Part shown: positions 49,764-58,200 of the stretch, piece after piece
Position numbering within the stretch: the first letter of the stretch is position 1
How the letters are laid out: the number at the start of each line of letters is the position of its first letter
DNA from: Sphingorhabdus sp. YGSMI21
Lineage (GTDB): Bacteria > Pseudomonadota > Alphaproteobacteria > Sphingomonadales > Sphingomonadaceae
Length of the DNA stretch: 64,000 bases
Assembly: GCF_002776575.1 (NCBI RefSeq)
Contig: NZ_CP022548.1
Span: 759,001 to 823,000 of the forward strand
Reading direction: 5' to 3'
The notes under the pieces: generated by a model
What the model saw: only the letters and a program-made list of their open reading frames with translations
The model's database searches: none
What the model was told of the DNA's origin: nothing
Position numbers and translations under genes: made by a program

Positions 49764-51515
49764 ATGAGTTTTACAGCCCCCGGTCGCGAACAGAATTTTG
49801 TGCTCAAACATATCGCCAATATCGGCGAACTGGCGAGCCACGAGCGCTTTGCCGGTGCGAGCGAGGATATGGTCGAAGCGATTGTCGAAGGCATCGGACA
49901 ATTTGCGGCTGGAGAATTTGCACCGCTCAACCGGATCGGCGACACGGTCGGCGCGCGCTGGCAGGACGGCAGCGTGACCATGCCCGAGGGTTACAAGGAG
50001 GCTTATGCGCAATTCGTCGAAGGCGGCTGGGCATCGATTGACGGCCCGGAAGATTTTGGTGGCCAAGGCCTGCCCTATTCGCTCTCGGCGCTGATCCTCG
50101 AAACCTGCGGCGCGGCCAATTTCGCTTTCACCTTGTGCCCGATGCTCAGCTTCGGCGCGATCGAGGCGATCCATGTCCACGGGTCCGACGAGCAGAAGGC
50201 CCAATATCTGCCCAATCTGATTTCCGGCGCCTGGACCGGCACGATGAACCTGACCGAGCCGCAGGCCGGTTCCGACGTCGGCGCGCTGCGCTCGACTGCC
50301 GAACCGATCACGGAGGGCGAACATGCCGGCAAATACCGGATCAAGGGGCAGAAAATCTATATCACATTCGGCGAACATGATCTGACCGACAATATCATCC
50401 ATCTCGTGCTTGCCCGTACCCCGGGAGCACCCGAGGGCACGCGCGGGATTTCGCTGTTCATCGTCCCAAAATTCCATCTCGATGCCGACGGCAAGCCCGG
50501 CGCGCCCAATGATGTGACCTGCGTGTCGATCGAGCACAAGATCGGTATCCACGCCTCGCCGACATGCGTCATGGCTTATGGCGAGCAGGACGAATGTATC
50601 GGCGAAATGATCGGCGGCGAGTTCGGCGGCATGAAGGCGATGTTCACGATGATGAACAATGCTCGCATCAATGTCGGCTCGCAAGGCGTGCAGATCGCCG
50701 AACGCGCCACCCAGCAGGCCAGCCATTATGCCACGGAACGGGTCCAGTCGGCCCGCGCCGGAAGCGGTAGCAAGGAACCGGTTGCGATCATTGAACATCC
50801 CGATGTCCGGCGGATGCTGCTGCGGTCGAAGGCGCTGACGCAGGCTGCCCGCGCGTTGCTCTATTATGCAACGTCGAGCGTTGACCGCGCTACCCTCGGC
50901 ATCGAAGGAGCCAAGTCCCGCGCCGAAACCCTGACACCGCTGATCAAGGGCTATGGCACCGATGTCGGCAATGAAGTCGCCTCGCTCGGCGTGCAAGTGC
51001 ACGGCGGCATGGGCTTCATCGAGGAAACCGGGGCCGGACAGCATTTCCGCGACGCCCGGATTGCCCCGATCTACGAAGGCACCAACGGCATCCAGGCCGC
51101 CGATCTGGTTGGCCGGAAACTGGGGCTGGACGGCGGCGAGGCTATGCAGACATTTATCGCCGAAATTCGCAACGAGGCGAAGGATGAAGAGAGCCTGCTG
51201 GCGCTCGCCGACAGCTGCGAGAATATCAGACAGTGGATGGCGAGCGGCGACGCGTCGATCGATGACCGGCTAGCGGGAAGCTATGCCTTCATGACCATGC
51301 TGGCGACCGCGACCTGCGGCATGCTGATGAAGAAGCAGCACCGGATTGCCAAGGCGGAACTGGGCGGCGGGAATGATCTTTTCCTCAAGGCCAAGCTGGT
51401 GACCACCCGCTATTATCTCGATCATATCGTCCCCGAAGCGCTGGGCCTGAAAGCGGCAGCAACGGGCGGAGCGGATATATTATACAGCCTGAGCAGCGCC
51501 GAGCTGGCCGGCTGA
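49764..51515 (+). CDS. Acyl-CoA dehydrogenase (FadE-like, with C-terminal extension)
   Basis: A 583-residue flavoprotein catalysing the first step of beta-oxidation or a related dehydrogenation. The FAD/acyl-CoA site motifs include MNLTEPQAGSDVGALRSTA (about 160-178), and the C-terminal catalytic region has QVHGGMGFIEETGAGQHFRD and APIYEGTNGIQAADLVGRKL. After residue about 460 comes the helical domain of the AcylCoADH_C-like subgroup. The substrate chain length cannot be read. The DUF815 gene follows 2 bp after its stop. Confidence 0.95.
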   Translation: MSFTAPGREQNFVLKHIANIGELASHERFAGASEDMVEAIVEGIGQFAAGEFAPLNRIGDTVGARWQDGSVTMPEGYKEAYAQFVEGGWASIDGPEDFGGQGLPYSLSALILETCGAANFAFTLCPMLSFGAIEAIHVHGSDEQKAQYLPNLISGAWTGTMNLTEPQAGSDVGALRSTAEPITEGEHAGKYRIKGQKIYITFGEHDLTDNIIHLVLARTPGAPEGTRGISLFIVPKFHLDADGKPGAPNDVTCVSIEHKIGIHASPTCVMAYGEQDECIGEMIGGEFGGMKAMFTMMNNARINVGSQGVQIAERATQQASHYATERVQSARAGSGSKEPVAIIEHPDVRRMLLRSKALTQAARALLYYATSSVDRATLGIEGAKSRAETLTPLIKGYGTDVGNEVASLGVQVHGGMGFIEETGAGQHFRDARIAPIYEGTNGIQAADLVGRKLGLDGGEAMQTFIAEIRNEAKDEESLLALADSCENIRQWMASGDASIDDRLAGSYAFMTMLATATCGMLMKKQHRIAKAELGGGNDLFLKAKLVTTRYYLDHIVPEALGLKAAATGGADILYSLSSAELAG

Positions 51516-51517
51516 TC

Positions 51518-52348
51518 ATGACCGACACGGGCAACAGGGACGTGCTGGAACGCATTGCCGATGCGCTCGAACGTCTGGCTCCGCCAGTTGCAGAACCGCT
51601 CGATTTGGCGTCCGGTGAGGCGTTTCTGTGGGACAGACGCACCGCAAGGGCGATTGCGCCGTTCCAGCCGACCGAAATCGAATTGCTCACCGGCATTGAT
51701 CAGCAGAAAGACCGCCTGCTGGACAATACGACCCGCCACGCGCAGGGTCACGCCGCCCATGATGTGCTGCTCTGGGGCTCGCGCGGCATGGGAAAATCAG
51801 CCCTCGCCAAGGCGGTGGTCCGGACGCTGCAGGCGCAAGGCGAGGATATTGCCCTGGTCGAGGCACCGTCGGACCATCTGGAGACGCTCCCGGCGCTATT
51901 CGAACTTCTGGCATCGTCGCAGCGGCGGTTTGTTATCTTTATCGACGATATCGGCTTTTCCGAGGGCAGCAGCGAACCGCGCACGCTACGCTCGATGCTG
52001 GAGGGCGGTGCCAGCCAGCGGCCGGCCAATGTCCGCCTCTATGTCACTTCGAACCGCCGCCACATCGTACCGCGCCAGATGAGCGAGCAGGACGATCCGG
52101 TAAACCCGCGCGACGCAGTCGATGACCAGCTGGCGCTTTCCGACCGTTTCGGCCTGCGGCTCGGCTTCCACGCCGCATCACAGGACAACTATCTCGCGAT
52201 CATCGCCCGCTATGCCGAGGTCCACGGGCTGGAATTCGATCGCGAGGATGCCCTGCTCTGGGCGAAACAGCGCGGCAGCCGGTCGGGCCGGGTGGCATGG
52301 CAATATATTGTCGAACTGGCCGGACGGGCCGGCACGTTTCTGTCCTAG
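51518..52348 (+). CDS. DUF815 family AAA-type ATPase
   Basis: A 276-residue P-loop ATPase. Walker A GSRGMGKS is at residues 87-94, Walker B with FVIFIDDIGF near 142-151, and an arginine-finger-like SNRRHIVPRQ near 175. The domain matches DUF815, whose members are soluble ATPases of unknown target found in many proteobacteria. It starts 2 bp after the acyl-CoA dehydrogenase stop, so the two are probably one transcript, though no functional link is evident. Its end is 1 bp from the convergent gene. Confidence 0.87.
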   Translation: MTDTGNRDVLERIADALERLAPPVAEPLDLASGEAFLWDRRTARAIAPFQPTEIELLTGIDQQKDRLLDNTTRHAQGHAAHDVLLWGSRGMGKSALAKAVVRTLQAQGEDIALVEAPSDHLETLPALFELLASSQRRFVIFIDDIGFSEGSSEPRTLRSMLEGGASQRPANVRLYVTSNRRHIVPRQMSEQDDPVNPRDAVDDQLALSDRFGLRLGFHAASQDNYLAIIARYAEVHGLEFDREDALLWAKQRGSRSGRVAWQYIVELAGRAGTFLS

Positions 52349-52349
52349 C

Positions 52350-53708
52350 CTATTCCTCGGCCACCGCAGCCGGTTTGGCCGCATCCTTGCGCGAGACCCG
52401 CCAGATAATGCCGCCGACATCGTCGCTGACCAGCAGGGCGCCGGTCTGGTCAAAGGCCACCATTGTCGGACGGCCACGCGCCTGCTGCTCGTCATCGACG
52501 AAACCGCTCAGGATCGTGACCGGCTTGCCTTCCGGCTCGCCGCGCTGGTTGAAATTGACATAGATCACATCATAGCCGGACAGGGGTTGGCGGTTCCACG
52601 AACCATGGCGCGCGACCACCGCACCGGTGGCAAAGGGCTTGCCCAGCGCCTGACCATGGGAAAAGGCGAGGCCAAGCGGCGCGACATGCGCGCCTAACGC
52701 GTAATCCGGACGCCGCTCATATTGCCGGTGATCAAGATTTTTCGGATCGACCCGCGGGTCGACATGACCGCCCCAGAAATGCCAGGGCCAGCCATAATGC
52801 GCACCCCAGCGCACTTCGGTCAGATAGTCGGGCACCATATCGCTGCCCAGCATGTCACGTTCGTTGACCACGGTATAAAATTTGTCGGTACCGGGCAGAT
52901 AGGCCATGCCCACCGGATTGCGCATGCCATCGGCGTAGATGGACTTTTTGTTGGTCGCGAGTTCGACCTGCAAAATGGCAGCGCGCTGTTTTTCGACATC
53001 CATGCCGTTTTCACCGATATTGCTGCTCGAACCGACCGAGATATAGAGATATTTACCATCCTGACTGGCCAGCAGATCGCGGGTCCAGTGATTGTTCGGA
53101 GCCTTCGCGTTCAGATTGGCAACCTTGCGACCCTCGGCTGTGATTTTCGTGTCGCCTTCCGCATAGGGATAGGCATAGACCGCATCGGTGTTGGCGACGT
53201 AAAGCGTATCATCGATCAGCGCCATGCCGAACGGCGAATTGAGATTTTCAAGAAAGGCGAATGTCTCGTCGACCTTGCCGTCCTTGTCGCTGTCACGCAG
53301 CAGGCTGATCCGGTTGGCCGATTCGGTGCCCGCTCCGGCCTTGCTCATCAGGTTGCGCATGATCCAGCCTTCGATTCCGCTGTTGGTCCGCGGCGGGCTG
53401 TTGGTTTCCGCCACCAGCACATCGCCATTGGGCAGGCGAAACATGCTGCGCGGATGGTCCAGCCCCTCGGCGAACCGCTCAACCACAAAGCCTTCGGCTG
53501 CCACCGGACCTTCACCCTCGCCCCAGGGTTCGGCCTTGGCGATATTGATGGTCGGGAATTTTTCCGTACGGACATTGGTCAGATCGGGTTCGACGCCGGT
53601 GGTCGCATCGAGCGGCAAGCGCGCGGTATCGCCGCGGGTGAAATAATATCCTGCCCCGATCCCCAGAACGATGAGCAGAATCGCGATATTTCTAATATGT
53701 TTCAGCAT
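52350..53708 (-). CDS. L-sorbosone dehydrogenase-like (PQQ/beta-propeller) protein
   Basis: A 452-residue protein with an N-terminal membrane helix (LLIVLGIGAGYYF, about 11-23) and a six-blade beta-propeller of the sorbosone/glucose dehydrogenase type. Motifs include FAEGLDHPRSMFRLPNGDVL, NSPFGMALIDDTLYVANTDA and RNPVGMAYLPGTDKFY. It probably oxidises a sugar or aldehyde in the periplasm with a quinone cofactor, but cofactor binding cannot be confirmed. The gene lies 51 bp from the small membrane gene at 53760 and 1 bp from the convergent DUF815 gene. Confidence 0.85.
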   Translation of the reverse strand: MLKHIRNIAILLIVLGIGAGYYFTRGDTARLPLDATTGVEPDLTNVRTEKFPTINIAKAEPWGEGEGPVAAEGFVVERFAEGLDHPRSMFRLPNGDVLVAETNSPPRTNSGIEGWIMRNLMSKAGAGTESANRISLLRDSDKDGKVDETFAFLENLNSPFGMALIDDTLYVANTDAVYAYPYAEGDTKITAEGRKVANLNAKAPNNHWTRDLLASQDGKYLYISVGSSSNIGENGMDVEKQRAAILQVELATNKKSIYADGMRNPVGMAYLPGTDKFYTVVNERDMLGSDMVPDYLTEVRWGAHYGWPWHFWGGHVDPRVDPKNLDHRQYERRPDYALGAHVAPLGLAFSHGQALGKPFATGAVVARHGSWNRQPLSGYDVIYVNFNQRGEPEGKPVTILSGFVDDEQQARGRPTMVAFDQTGALLVSDDVGGIIWRVSRKDAAKPAAVAEE

Positions 53709-53759
53709 GCGCGGATAATAGGTGGCGTCAATCGTCCTGACAAGCGCGGTCTGAAATGG

Positions 53760-53963
53760 TCAGCGGCCCTTCCACCATATGAGCAGTGCCGCCAGCACGC
53801 CCAGCGCCAGTCCGGCCAGCAAGCCGGCAGAAGGCTGTCCCATATAGCCGCCGATAAAAGCGCCGGCTATCGCGCCGATCGCAATGAATATGCCGCCGCC
53901 ACTGCGGTTTTTCACGCCGTCTGCGGAAGATTTGGAAGCAGGTTCGGGGGTTTCTGGATTCAT
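53760..53963 (-). CDS. Small Gly-rich two-helix membrane protein
   Basis: A 67-residue protein. A hydrophilic N-terminus (NPETPEPASKSSADGVKN) is followed by two glycine-rich hydrophobic stretches (IFIAIGAIAGAFIGGYM and AGLLAGLALGVLAALLIWW), a pattern like glycine-zipper membrane proteins. Start is ATG 53963; the upstream in-frame ATG would add seven residues without a site. No family recognised. It is upstream of the sorbosone dehydrogenase-like gene on the same strand. Confidence 0.6.
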   Translation of the reverse strand: MNPETPEPASKSSADGVKNRSGGGIFIAIGAIAGAFIGGYMGQPSAGLLAGLALGVLAALLIWWKGR

Positions 53964-54124
53964 GGCCGCTGCCCTAAACCACAACGTGGAGAATGACCAG
54001 AGCTTCCCGCATGACTATGCTTAACGTTCTGGTAACCTTAGCTTTTGAAGATATTTCCACCGGTCGACCGTAAAGACGGTGATGAGCTTGGAGACGAAGA
54101 AGTCTCCCGAAACAGGAGCCATAA

Positions 54125-54334
54125 ATGCAACTACCCGTATTCATTGACTCCACCCATTATAGCGATGCCGAGCGACTGATCACCAATTATGGCGAGGAAG
54201 CCGGTCTGGAAGCAGCCAACCGCGCCGACAAGAGCCGGTCTCTGGGCAATCATCTCCATTATTGCAAATGGCGGCAGGTCGAACGGCTCTGCATCTTGCT
54301 GGCAATCGACCAGTCAATCGGCACGGTTCACTAG
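54125..54334 (+). CDS. Small protein of unknown function
   Basis: A 69-residue soluble protein (FIDSTHYSDAERLITNYGEE, then a basic/aromatic half containing HLHYCKWRQVERLC). A strong AGGAG at 54114-54118 precedes the ATG by seven bases, and codon use is normal, so I consider it real. I recognise no family. It stands alone, ending exactly where the convergent DUF2807 gene ends. Confidence 0.62.
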   Translation: MQLPVFIDSTHYSDAERLITNYGEEAGLEAANRADKSRSLGNHLHYCKWRQVERLCILLAIDQSIGTVH

Positions 54335-55042
54335 CTATCGGTCGGGGTTGCAGACGATCGTGGCGGCCCCGTCGGTTCTCACCGTACAATTGGGCCTGCC
54401 GGCGATATTGATTCGTCCGGTGCCATTGTTGGTAATGATCGCTTCCCGCGTCACCGTCATCTGACTGCTCGCAGGTCCGCGGTGGATCAGCGTCAGCTTT
54501 TCAACCGTCAGTTCCGGGCCTTCAAACATGCTGGCTCCCTGCAGTTCGATCCGGGCGTCGCGTACCTCGCCCGCCATCGTCACTTGCCCGCCGCCGGTCA
54601 TTGCCAGATCCAGCCGGTCCGCATCGATGGCATCGATATGCAATGTGCCAAAGCCGCCAAGACGGACGCGCGGATTGCGGCCAGACAATTTGTCGAGAGT
54701 CACCCGGCCCGATCCCAGGTGCAAGATATTGCTGATCGCATAGCTGCTAAGATACAGGGTTACCGGTCCGTCACCATCATAATTGTCACGGTCCAGCGAC
54801 TTGGGTCGCACCGAGACGATCAACTGCTTGCCGTTTCGCTGCAGCGATACCCGATCCAGAAGCTCGCGAGTCTCTCCTTCTGCGCGGGCAGAGGGACCCT
54901 TGCCCGACATCAGCACCACATTCACGCCATTGCCGATCCGGATATCGTCAAAACCGAACAGGGAAAATTTCCGCTCTGCAGCCTGCGCCACAGCGGGCAG
55001 CAGCAAGGCGACGGAAAGCAAAACTATCGAGAGGAACCTCAT
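54335..55042 (-). CDS. DUF2807 (head GIN domain) protein, copy 1
   Basis: A 235-residue exported protein; the signal peptide ends at about residue 21 (AQA-AER). The rest is a repetitive beta-helix or adhesin-like domain with GIN-type repeats such as NVVLMSGKGPSARAEGE, LSSYAISNILHLGSGRVTLD and AMTGGGQVTMAGEVRDARIE. The family is of unknown function and is surface- or periplasm-located. The start overlaps the methyltransferase stop by four bases, so translation is coupled. A paralogue lies on the other side of the methyltransferase. Confidence 0.83.
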   Translation of the reverse strand: MRFLSIVLLSVALLLPAVAQAAERKFSLFGFDDIRIGNGVNVVLMSGKGPSARAEGETRELLDRVSLQRNGKQLIVSVRPKSLDRDNYDGDGPVTLYLSSYAISNILHLGSGRVTLDKLSGRNPRVRLGGFGTLHIDAIDADRLDLAMTGGGQVTMAGEVRDARIELQGASMFEGPELTVEKLTLIHRGPASSQMTVTREAIITNNGTGRINIAGRPNCTVRTDGAATIVCNPDR

Positions 55043-55680
55043 AGCGGCCTCGCTTCGCCGAATTCCATCCAGCCGAGCCAGCGCGGGGTCTTCGGCGCAT
55101 AATGGCCGGCATTTTCGATCAGCTTATAGCCGTTGGCTTCAAATGCCCTGGCCACCGGCCGGTGCAGATGGCAACCGCCGGCGATATGCTTCCACACGGG
55201 TTCGATGCGCCTTTGCCATTTTTCCGGCCCCTTGTCGGGTGCCCGGCCATGTTCGAGAAAGAGGATCTTGCCGCCGGGCTTCAGGACCCGCCGCATTTCC
55301 GACATCACCCGATCGCCATCCTGAACTGAGCAGAGCGTGAATGTGGTCAGCACCGTGTCGAAACTGGCATCGGCAAAGGGCATGTCCTCGCCGATACCGT
55401 CGCATATTTCCATGTCGAAACCGCGCTCGCTCGCTTCCTGGCGGGTATAGTCGAGCAGTCCCGCGGAGGGATCGAGTCCGGTCAGCCTGTTGACCCTGGA
55501 CCGGTCGTAAAATTGCAGATTGATGCCACCGCCGCAGCCCAGTTCGAGCACATCGCCATCGGCTTTCGGCACGATCTGGCTGCGGTCCTTCATCACCGCC
55601 GGCTGCGAACAGGCGAAGCGGATCAGCTTCGGTACCGCATATTTATCCCATAGATTTGCCATCGCGGGCGAATCTGCCAC
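55039..55680 (-). CDS. Class I SAM-dependent methyltransferase
   Basis: A 213-residue methyltransferase. The SAM-binding motif I is VLELGCGGGINLQFY (about 45-59), the acidic motif FDTVLTTFTLCSVQD (about 108-122) and the post-motif GGKILFLEHGRAPDKGPEKW is typical of the UbiE/phosphatidylethanolamine-type group. The substrate could be a phospholipid, quinone or small metabolite. It is sandwiched between two DUF2807 genes, overlapping the first by four bases. Confidence 0.88.
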   Translation of the reverse strand: MADSPAMANLWDKYAVPKLIRFACSQPAVMKDRSQIVPKADGDVLELGCGGGINLQFYDRSRVNRLTGLDPSAGLLDYTRQEASERGFDMEICDGIGEDMPFADASFDTVLTTFTLCSVQDGDRVMSEMRRVLKPGGKILFLEHGRAPDKGPEKWQRRIEPVWKHIAGGCHLHRPVARAFEANGYKLIENAGHYAPKTPRWLGWMEFGEARPL

Positions 55681-55725
55681 AGCGGCGACAGATCGCCAAG
55701 CGATTTCAGCGAGATGGCCGGGCGA

Positions 55726-56472
55726 TCAACCGCATTTGACGGTACCGTTGCCCATTACCCGCGACTTGCACTTCGCATCGCCATGGATGCGGACATCGCC
55801 GGATCCCATGACATTAGCGTCGACCGATCCGTCGGAGGACAGCTCGACATCGCCGCTGCCGGCAACCGCTATGGTGGCGCTCTTCGCGTTCAGATCCTTG
55901 CCGCTGATATCACCGGAACCGGCGATCGAAATCTCGATGGATTCCGCGGTGCCCGCGAGAGCCAGATTACCGGAACCGGCAATCTTGGAACGGAGCGAAG
56001 CCGAATTGATTTTTGCCACGCTGATATTGCCCGAACCGGCAATGCTCAGCGCGGACGAATCCGTGGTCATCGCATCGACCTGCATATCGCCAGATCCGGC
56101 GAGCTTGGCGTTCTTCAGCGACGGCGCGCTGATATAGATCGTGGCCTTGCCGCTATCGCCCCAGAATTTGTCATCACCATCGCGACCGATTTTGATCTCG
56201 TCACCGGATATTTTGTAGCGCAACTGTTCGATCGCGTCTGAATCGCCTTCCGCCCGGATCGAGAAATCATCCGCGGTGGTGAAGATCACATCATCGGGAC
56301 CGGCCAGAGTGACGCCTTCGAACGCTCCGGGATTGCTGGCGCTGGTGCCGATGGCACTGCCGTCGGCAAAGCTGCTGCCGGAGCTGGATGCGGCATCGCC
56401 CACGGCATCGACAATCGACCCTTCGCAAGCCGCGAGCGCCAATAAGGGTGCCAAAAACAATATTCTCTTCAT
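55726..56472 (-). CDS. DUF2807 (head GIN domain) lipoprotein, copy 2
   Basis: A 248-residue exported protein; the lipobox LAAC (Cys15) suggests lipid anchoring. The body is strongly repetitive, with units of the type IAGSGNISVAKINSASL and SIAGSGDISGKDLNAKS repeated with small changes, the classic GIN-domain pattern of a right-handed beta-helix. It shares this fold with copy 1. Repeats with SGSGD-like turns suggest metal or glycan contact, but function is unknown. It precedes the methyltransferase by 45 bp. Confidence 0.85.
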   Translation of the reverse strand: MKRILFLAPLLALAACEGSIVDAVGDAASSSGSSFADGSAIGTSASNPGAFEGVTLAGPDDVIFTTADDFSIRAEGDSDAIEQLRYKISGDEIKIGRDGDDKFWGDSGKATIYISAPSLKNAKLAGSGDMQVDAMTTDSSALSIAGSGNISVAKINSASLRSKIAGSGNLALAGTAESIEISIAGSGDISGKDLNAKSATIAVAGSGDVELSSDGSVDANVMGSGDVRIHGDAKCKSRVMGNGTVKCG

Positions 56473-56552
56473 CCATGCCTCCGTTGCTGTATTAATCGAC
56501 TAATACGCCCGCGCCGGATGGAGATCAACTGAAAAATGCTGCTCCTCCGGAC

Positions 56553-56588
56553 AAAAAAAAGGGGCTGCCACATCTCTGTGTCAGCCCC
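56553..56588 (-). terminator. Rho-independent terminator of carD (usable in both directions)
   Basis: GGGGCTG (56561-56567) pairs with CAGCCCC (56582-56588), with an inner CACA/TGTG stem. On the minus strand the stem is followed by eight T, making it a strong terminator for carD. Confidence 0.85.
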
Positions 56589-56622
56589 TTTTCAATTTCG
56601 ACAAACGCCGGAACGCTATCGA

Positions 56623-57153
56623 TTAATCTTCTTTCACTTCATAATATTGCGGTGCCGCAATATTGAGAATATCGAGAATTTTCGCCAGAGCCGTCGGCTC
56701 GTCGGTTTCTTCCATCGCCGCCAGTTCGCGGGCGAGGCGGCTCGATGCCGCTTCGAAAATCTGTCGTTCGGAATAGCTCTGTTCGGGCTGGTCGTCAGCG
56801 CGGAAAAGATCGCGGGTCACTTCGGCAATCGAGACCAGATCGCCCGAGTTGATCTTCGCTTCATATTCCTGCGCCCGGCGCGACCACATCGACCGCTTGA
56901 CCTTGGGCTTGGCTTTCAGGGTTTCCATGGCTTCACGGAGTGTTTTGTCGGAAGACAATTTGCGCATTCCTACGCCTTCTGCCTTGTTGGTCGGAACCCG
57001 AAGGGTCATCCGTTCTTTTTCAAAGCGCAAAACATAAAGTTCGAGTTGCATGCCCGCAATTTCTTCATTTTGCAGTTCAATAACCCGTCCAACGCCATGT
57101 TTTGGGTAAACAACATAATCGCCCACATCAAAGGACAGCACATTCGCAGCCAT
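56623..57153 (-). CDS. carD: CarD family transcription factor
   Basis: A 176-residue CarD. The N-terminal RNA-polymerase-interacting domain (about 1-70) begins SFDVGDYVVYPKHGVGRVIE, and the C-terminal helical domain holds RSMWSRRAQEYEAKINSGDL and ETVRDLFRADDQPEQSYSER-type sequence. CarD stabilises open promoter complexes, especially at rRNA promoters. Preceded by a 292-bp intergenic region with its promoter; that region includes the small inverted repeat GAACG/CGTTC at 57182-57198. fdxA is upstream on the same strand, the usual order in sphingomonads. Confidence 0.94.
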   Translation of the reverse strand: MAANVLSFDVGDYVVYPKHGVGRVIELQNEEIAGMQLELYVLRFEKERMTLRVPTNKAEGVGMRKLSSDKTLREAMETLKAKPKVKRSMWSRRAQEYEAKINSGDLVSIAEVTRDLFRADDQPEQSYSERQIFEAASSRLARELAAMEETDEPTALAKILDILNIAAPQYYEVKED

Positions 57154-57445
57154 AAAAAGCCTTTCTTGAATAAATGGAAAAGAACGCTGCTAACGTTCGA
57201 ATTTCGTACAAAGTGACGAAAAAACCCTTCCGTACATATGTTTAACGACCGAACACCACCCGCTTCCTCAGGTGTCCAGCCGCCAAGTGATGCTTATGTA
57301 GCAGATTCGTCACAAAAAAGCAATTTATCGTTGCATTGCACAACTCATCATGACCAGAAATGCCCATTTCCGGCATCTGGATGACAAATTCTATCTGTCC
57401 TGGCGCAACAATATCGCGGAACGGCTGTTCCGGCCAAATCCGGGC

Positions 57446-57784
57446 TTAGTCGCCAGCGCCGGGCTTTTCGGAGAAGAAGGCCTCGAACTTGCCTTCCATG
57501 CCCTTATATTCGTCGGCATCGGCTGGCGGGTCGCGGCTGACCGTGATGTTCGGCCATTCTTCGGAGAATTTCGTGTTGATCTCGAGCCACTTTTCCAGCC
57601 CGTCTTCGGTGTCGGGCAGAATCGCCTCGGCCGGGCATTCGGGTTCGCAGACGCCGCAGTCAATGCACTCGCTGGGGTTGATGACCAGCATATTGTCGCC
57701 TTCGTAAAAGCAGTCCACCGGACAGACTTCCACACAGTCCATATATTTGCATTTGATACAGTCTTCGGTAACAACATAGGTCAT
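57446..57784 (-). CDS. fdxA: 7Fe ferredoxin FdxA
   Basis: A 112-residue ferredoxin with nine cysteines: Cys9, 12, 17, 21, 25, 40, 43, 46 and 50, in the CxxCxxxxC...CxxCxxCxxxC arrangement of the FdxA type that binds one [3Fe-4S] and one [4Fe-4S] cluster. The C-terminal half (about 60-112) is the acidic tail common to alphaproteobacterial FdxA. Its partner enzymes are unknown. It is essential-gene-like in many alphaproteobacteria. The 292-bp region between it and carD holds no gene. Confidence 0.96.
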   Translation of the reverse strand: MTYVVTEDCIKCKYMDCVEVCPVDCFYEGDNMLVINPSECIDCGVCEPECPAEAILPDTEDGLEKWLEINTKFSEEWPNITVSRDPPADADEYKGMEGKFEAFFSEKPGAGD

Positions 57785-57888
57785 CTGGTCTTAAACTCCC
57801 CAATACCGGCCCACGATTTCAGGACGGCAGAATTTGTCCTAGCTATTGCGCAATTTCTGACACGTCAACAGTTGGTTTGGCCGCTATT

Positions 57889-58191
57889 TCAATTACCAGT
57901 CTGCAATATCTCATAACAGGATTGCGCCTGCAAAGCGCTGCTGCGACGTTCGGGTAGCGCAATGATGCGCACCACATGCACGTCATGGCCCTGCGGTACG
58001 GTGAGAATATCGCCCTGCCGAACCCGGACATGGCCCCGTTCGATCCGCCGGCCGTTCAGCCGGACATGTCCCTTTTCAGCCAGCTTGCGGGCCATCACCC
58101 GGTTGTGGGCAAAGCGCAGATACCAGAGCAGCTTGTCGATCCGCAGCACGGGCTGTGCTGCAAGGATGCGTTGCTCCGCCCTGCCGCTCAA
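57889..58191 (-). CDS. S4-domain RNA-binding protein (HslR-like)
   Basis: A 100-residue protein with an N-terminal S4 RNA-binding domain at about residues 15-60 (LRIDKLLWYLRFAHNRVMARKL, read in two parts, and KGHVRLNGRRIERGHVRVRQ). It resembles heat-shock protein Hsp15, which recycles stalled 50S subunits with tRNA. The gene lies 9 bp downstream of the SUV3-like helicase gene, so the two RNA-related proteins are probably made together. Confidence 0.9.
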   Translation of the reverse strand: MSGRAEQRILAAQPVLRIDKLLWYLRFAHNRVMARKLAEKGHVRLNGRRIERGHVRVRQGDILTVPQGHDVHVVRIIALPERRSSALQAQSCYEILQTGN

Positions 58192-58200
58192 GCCTGCATC

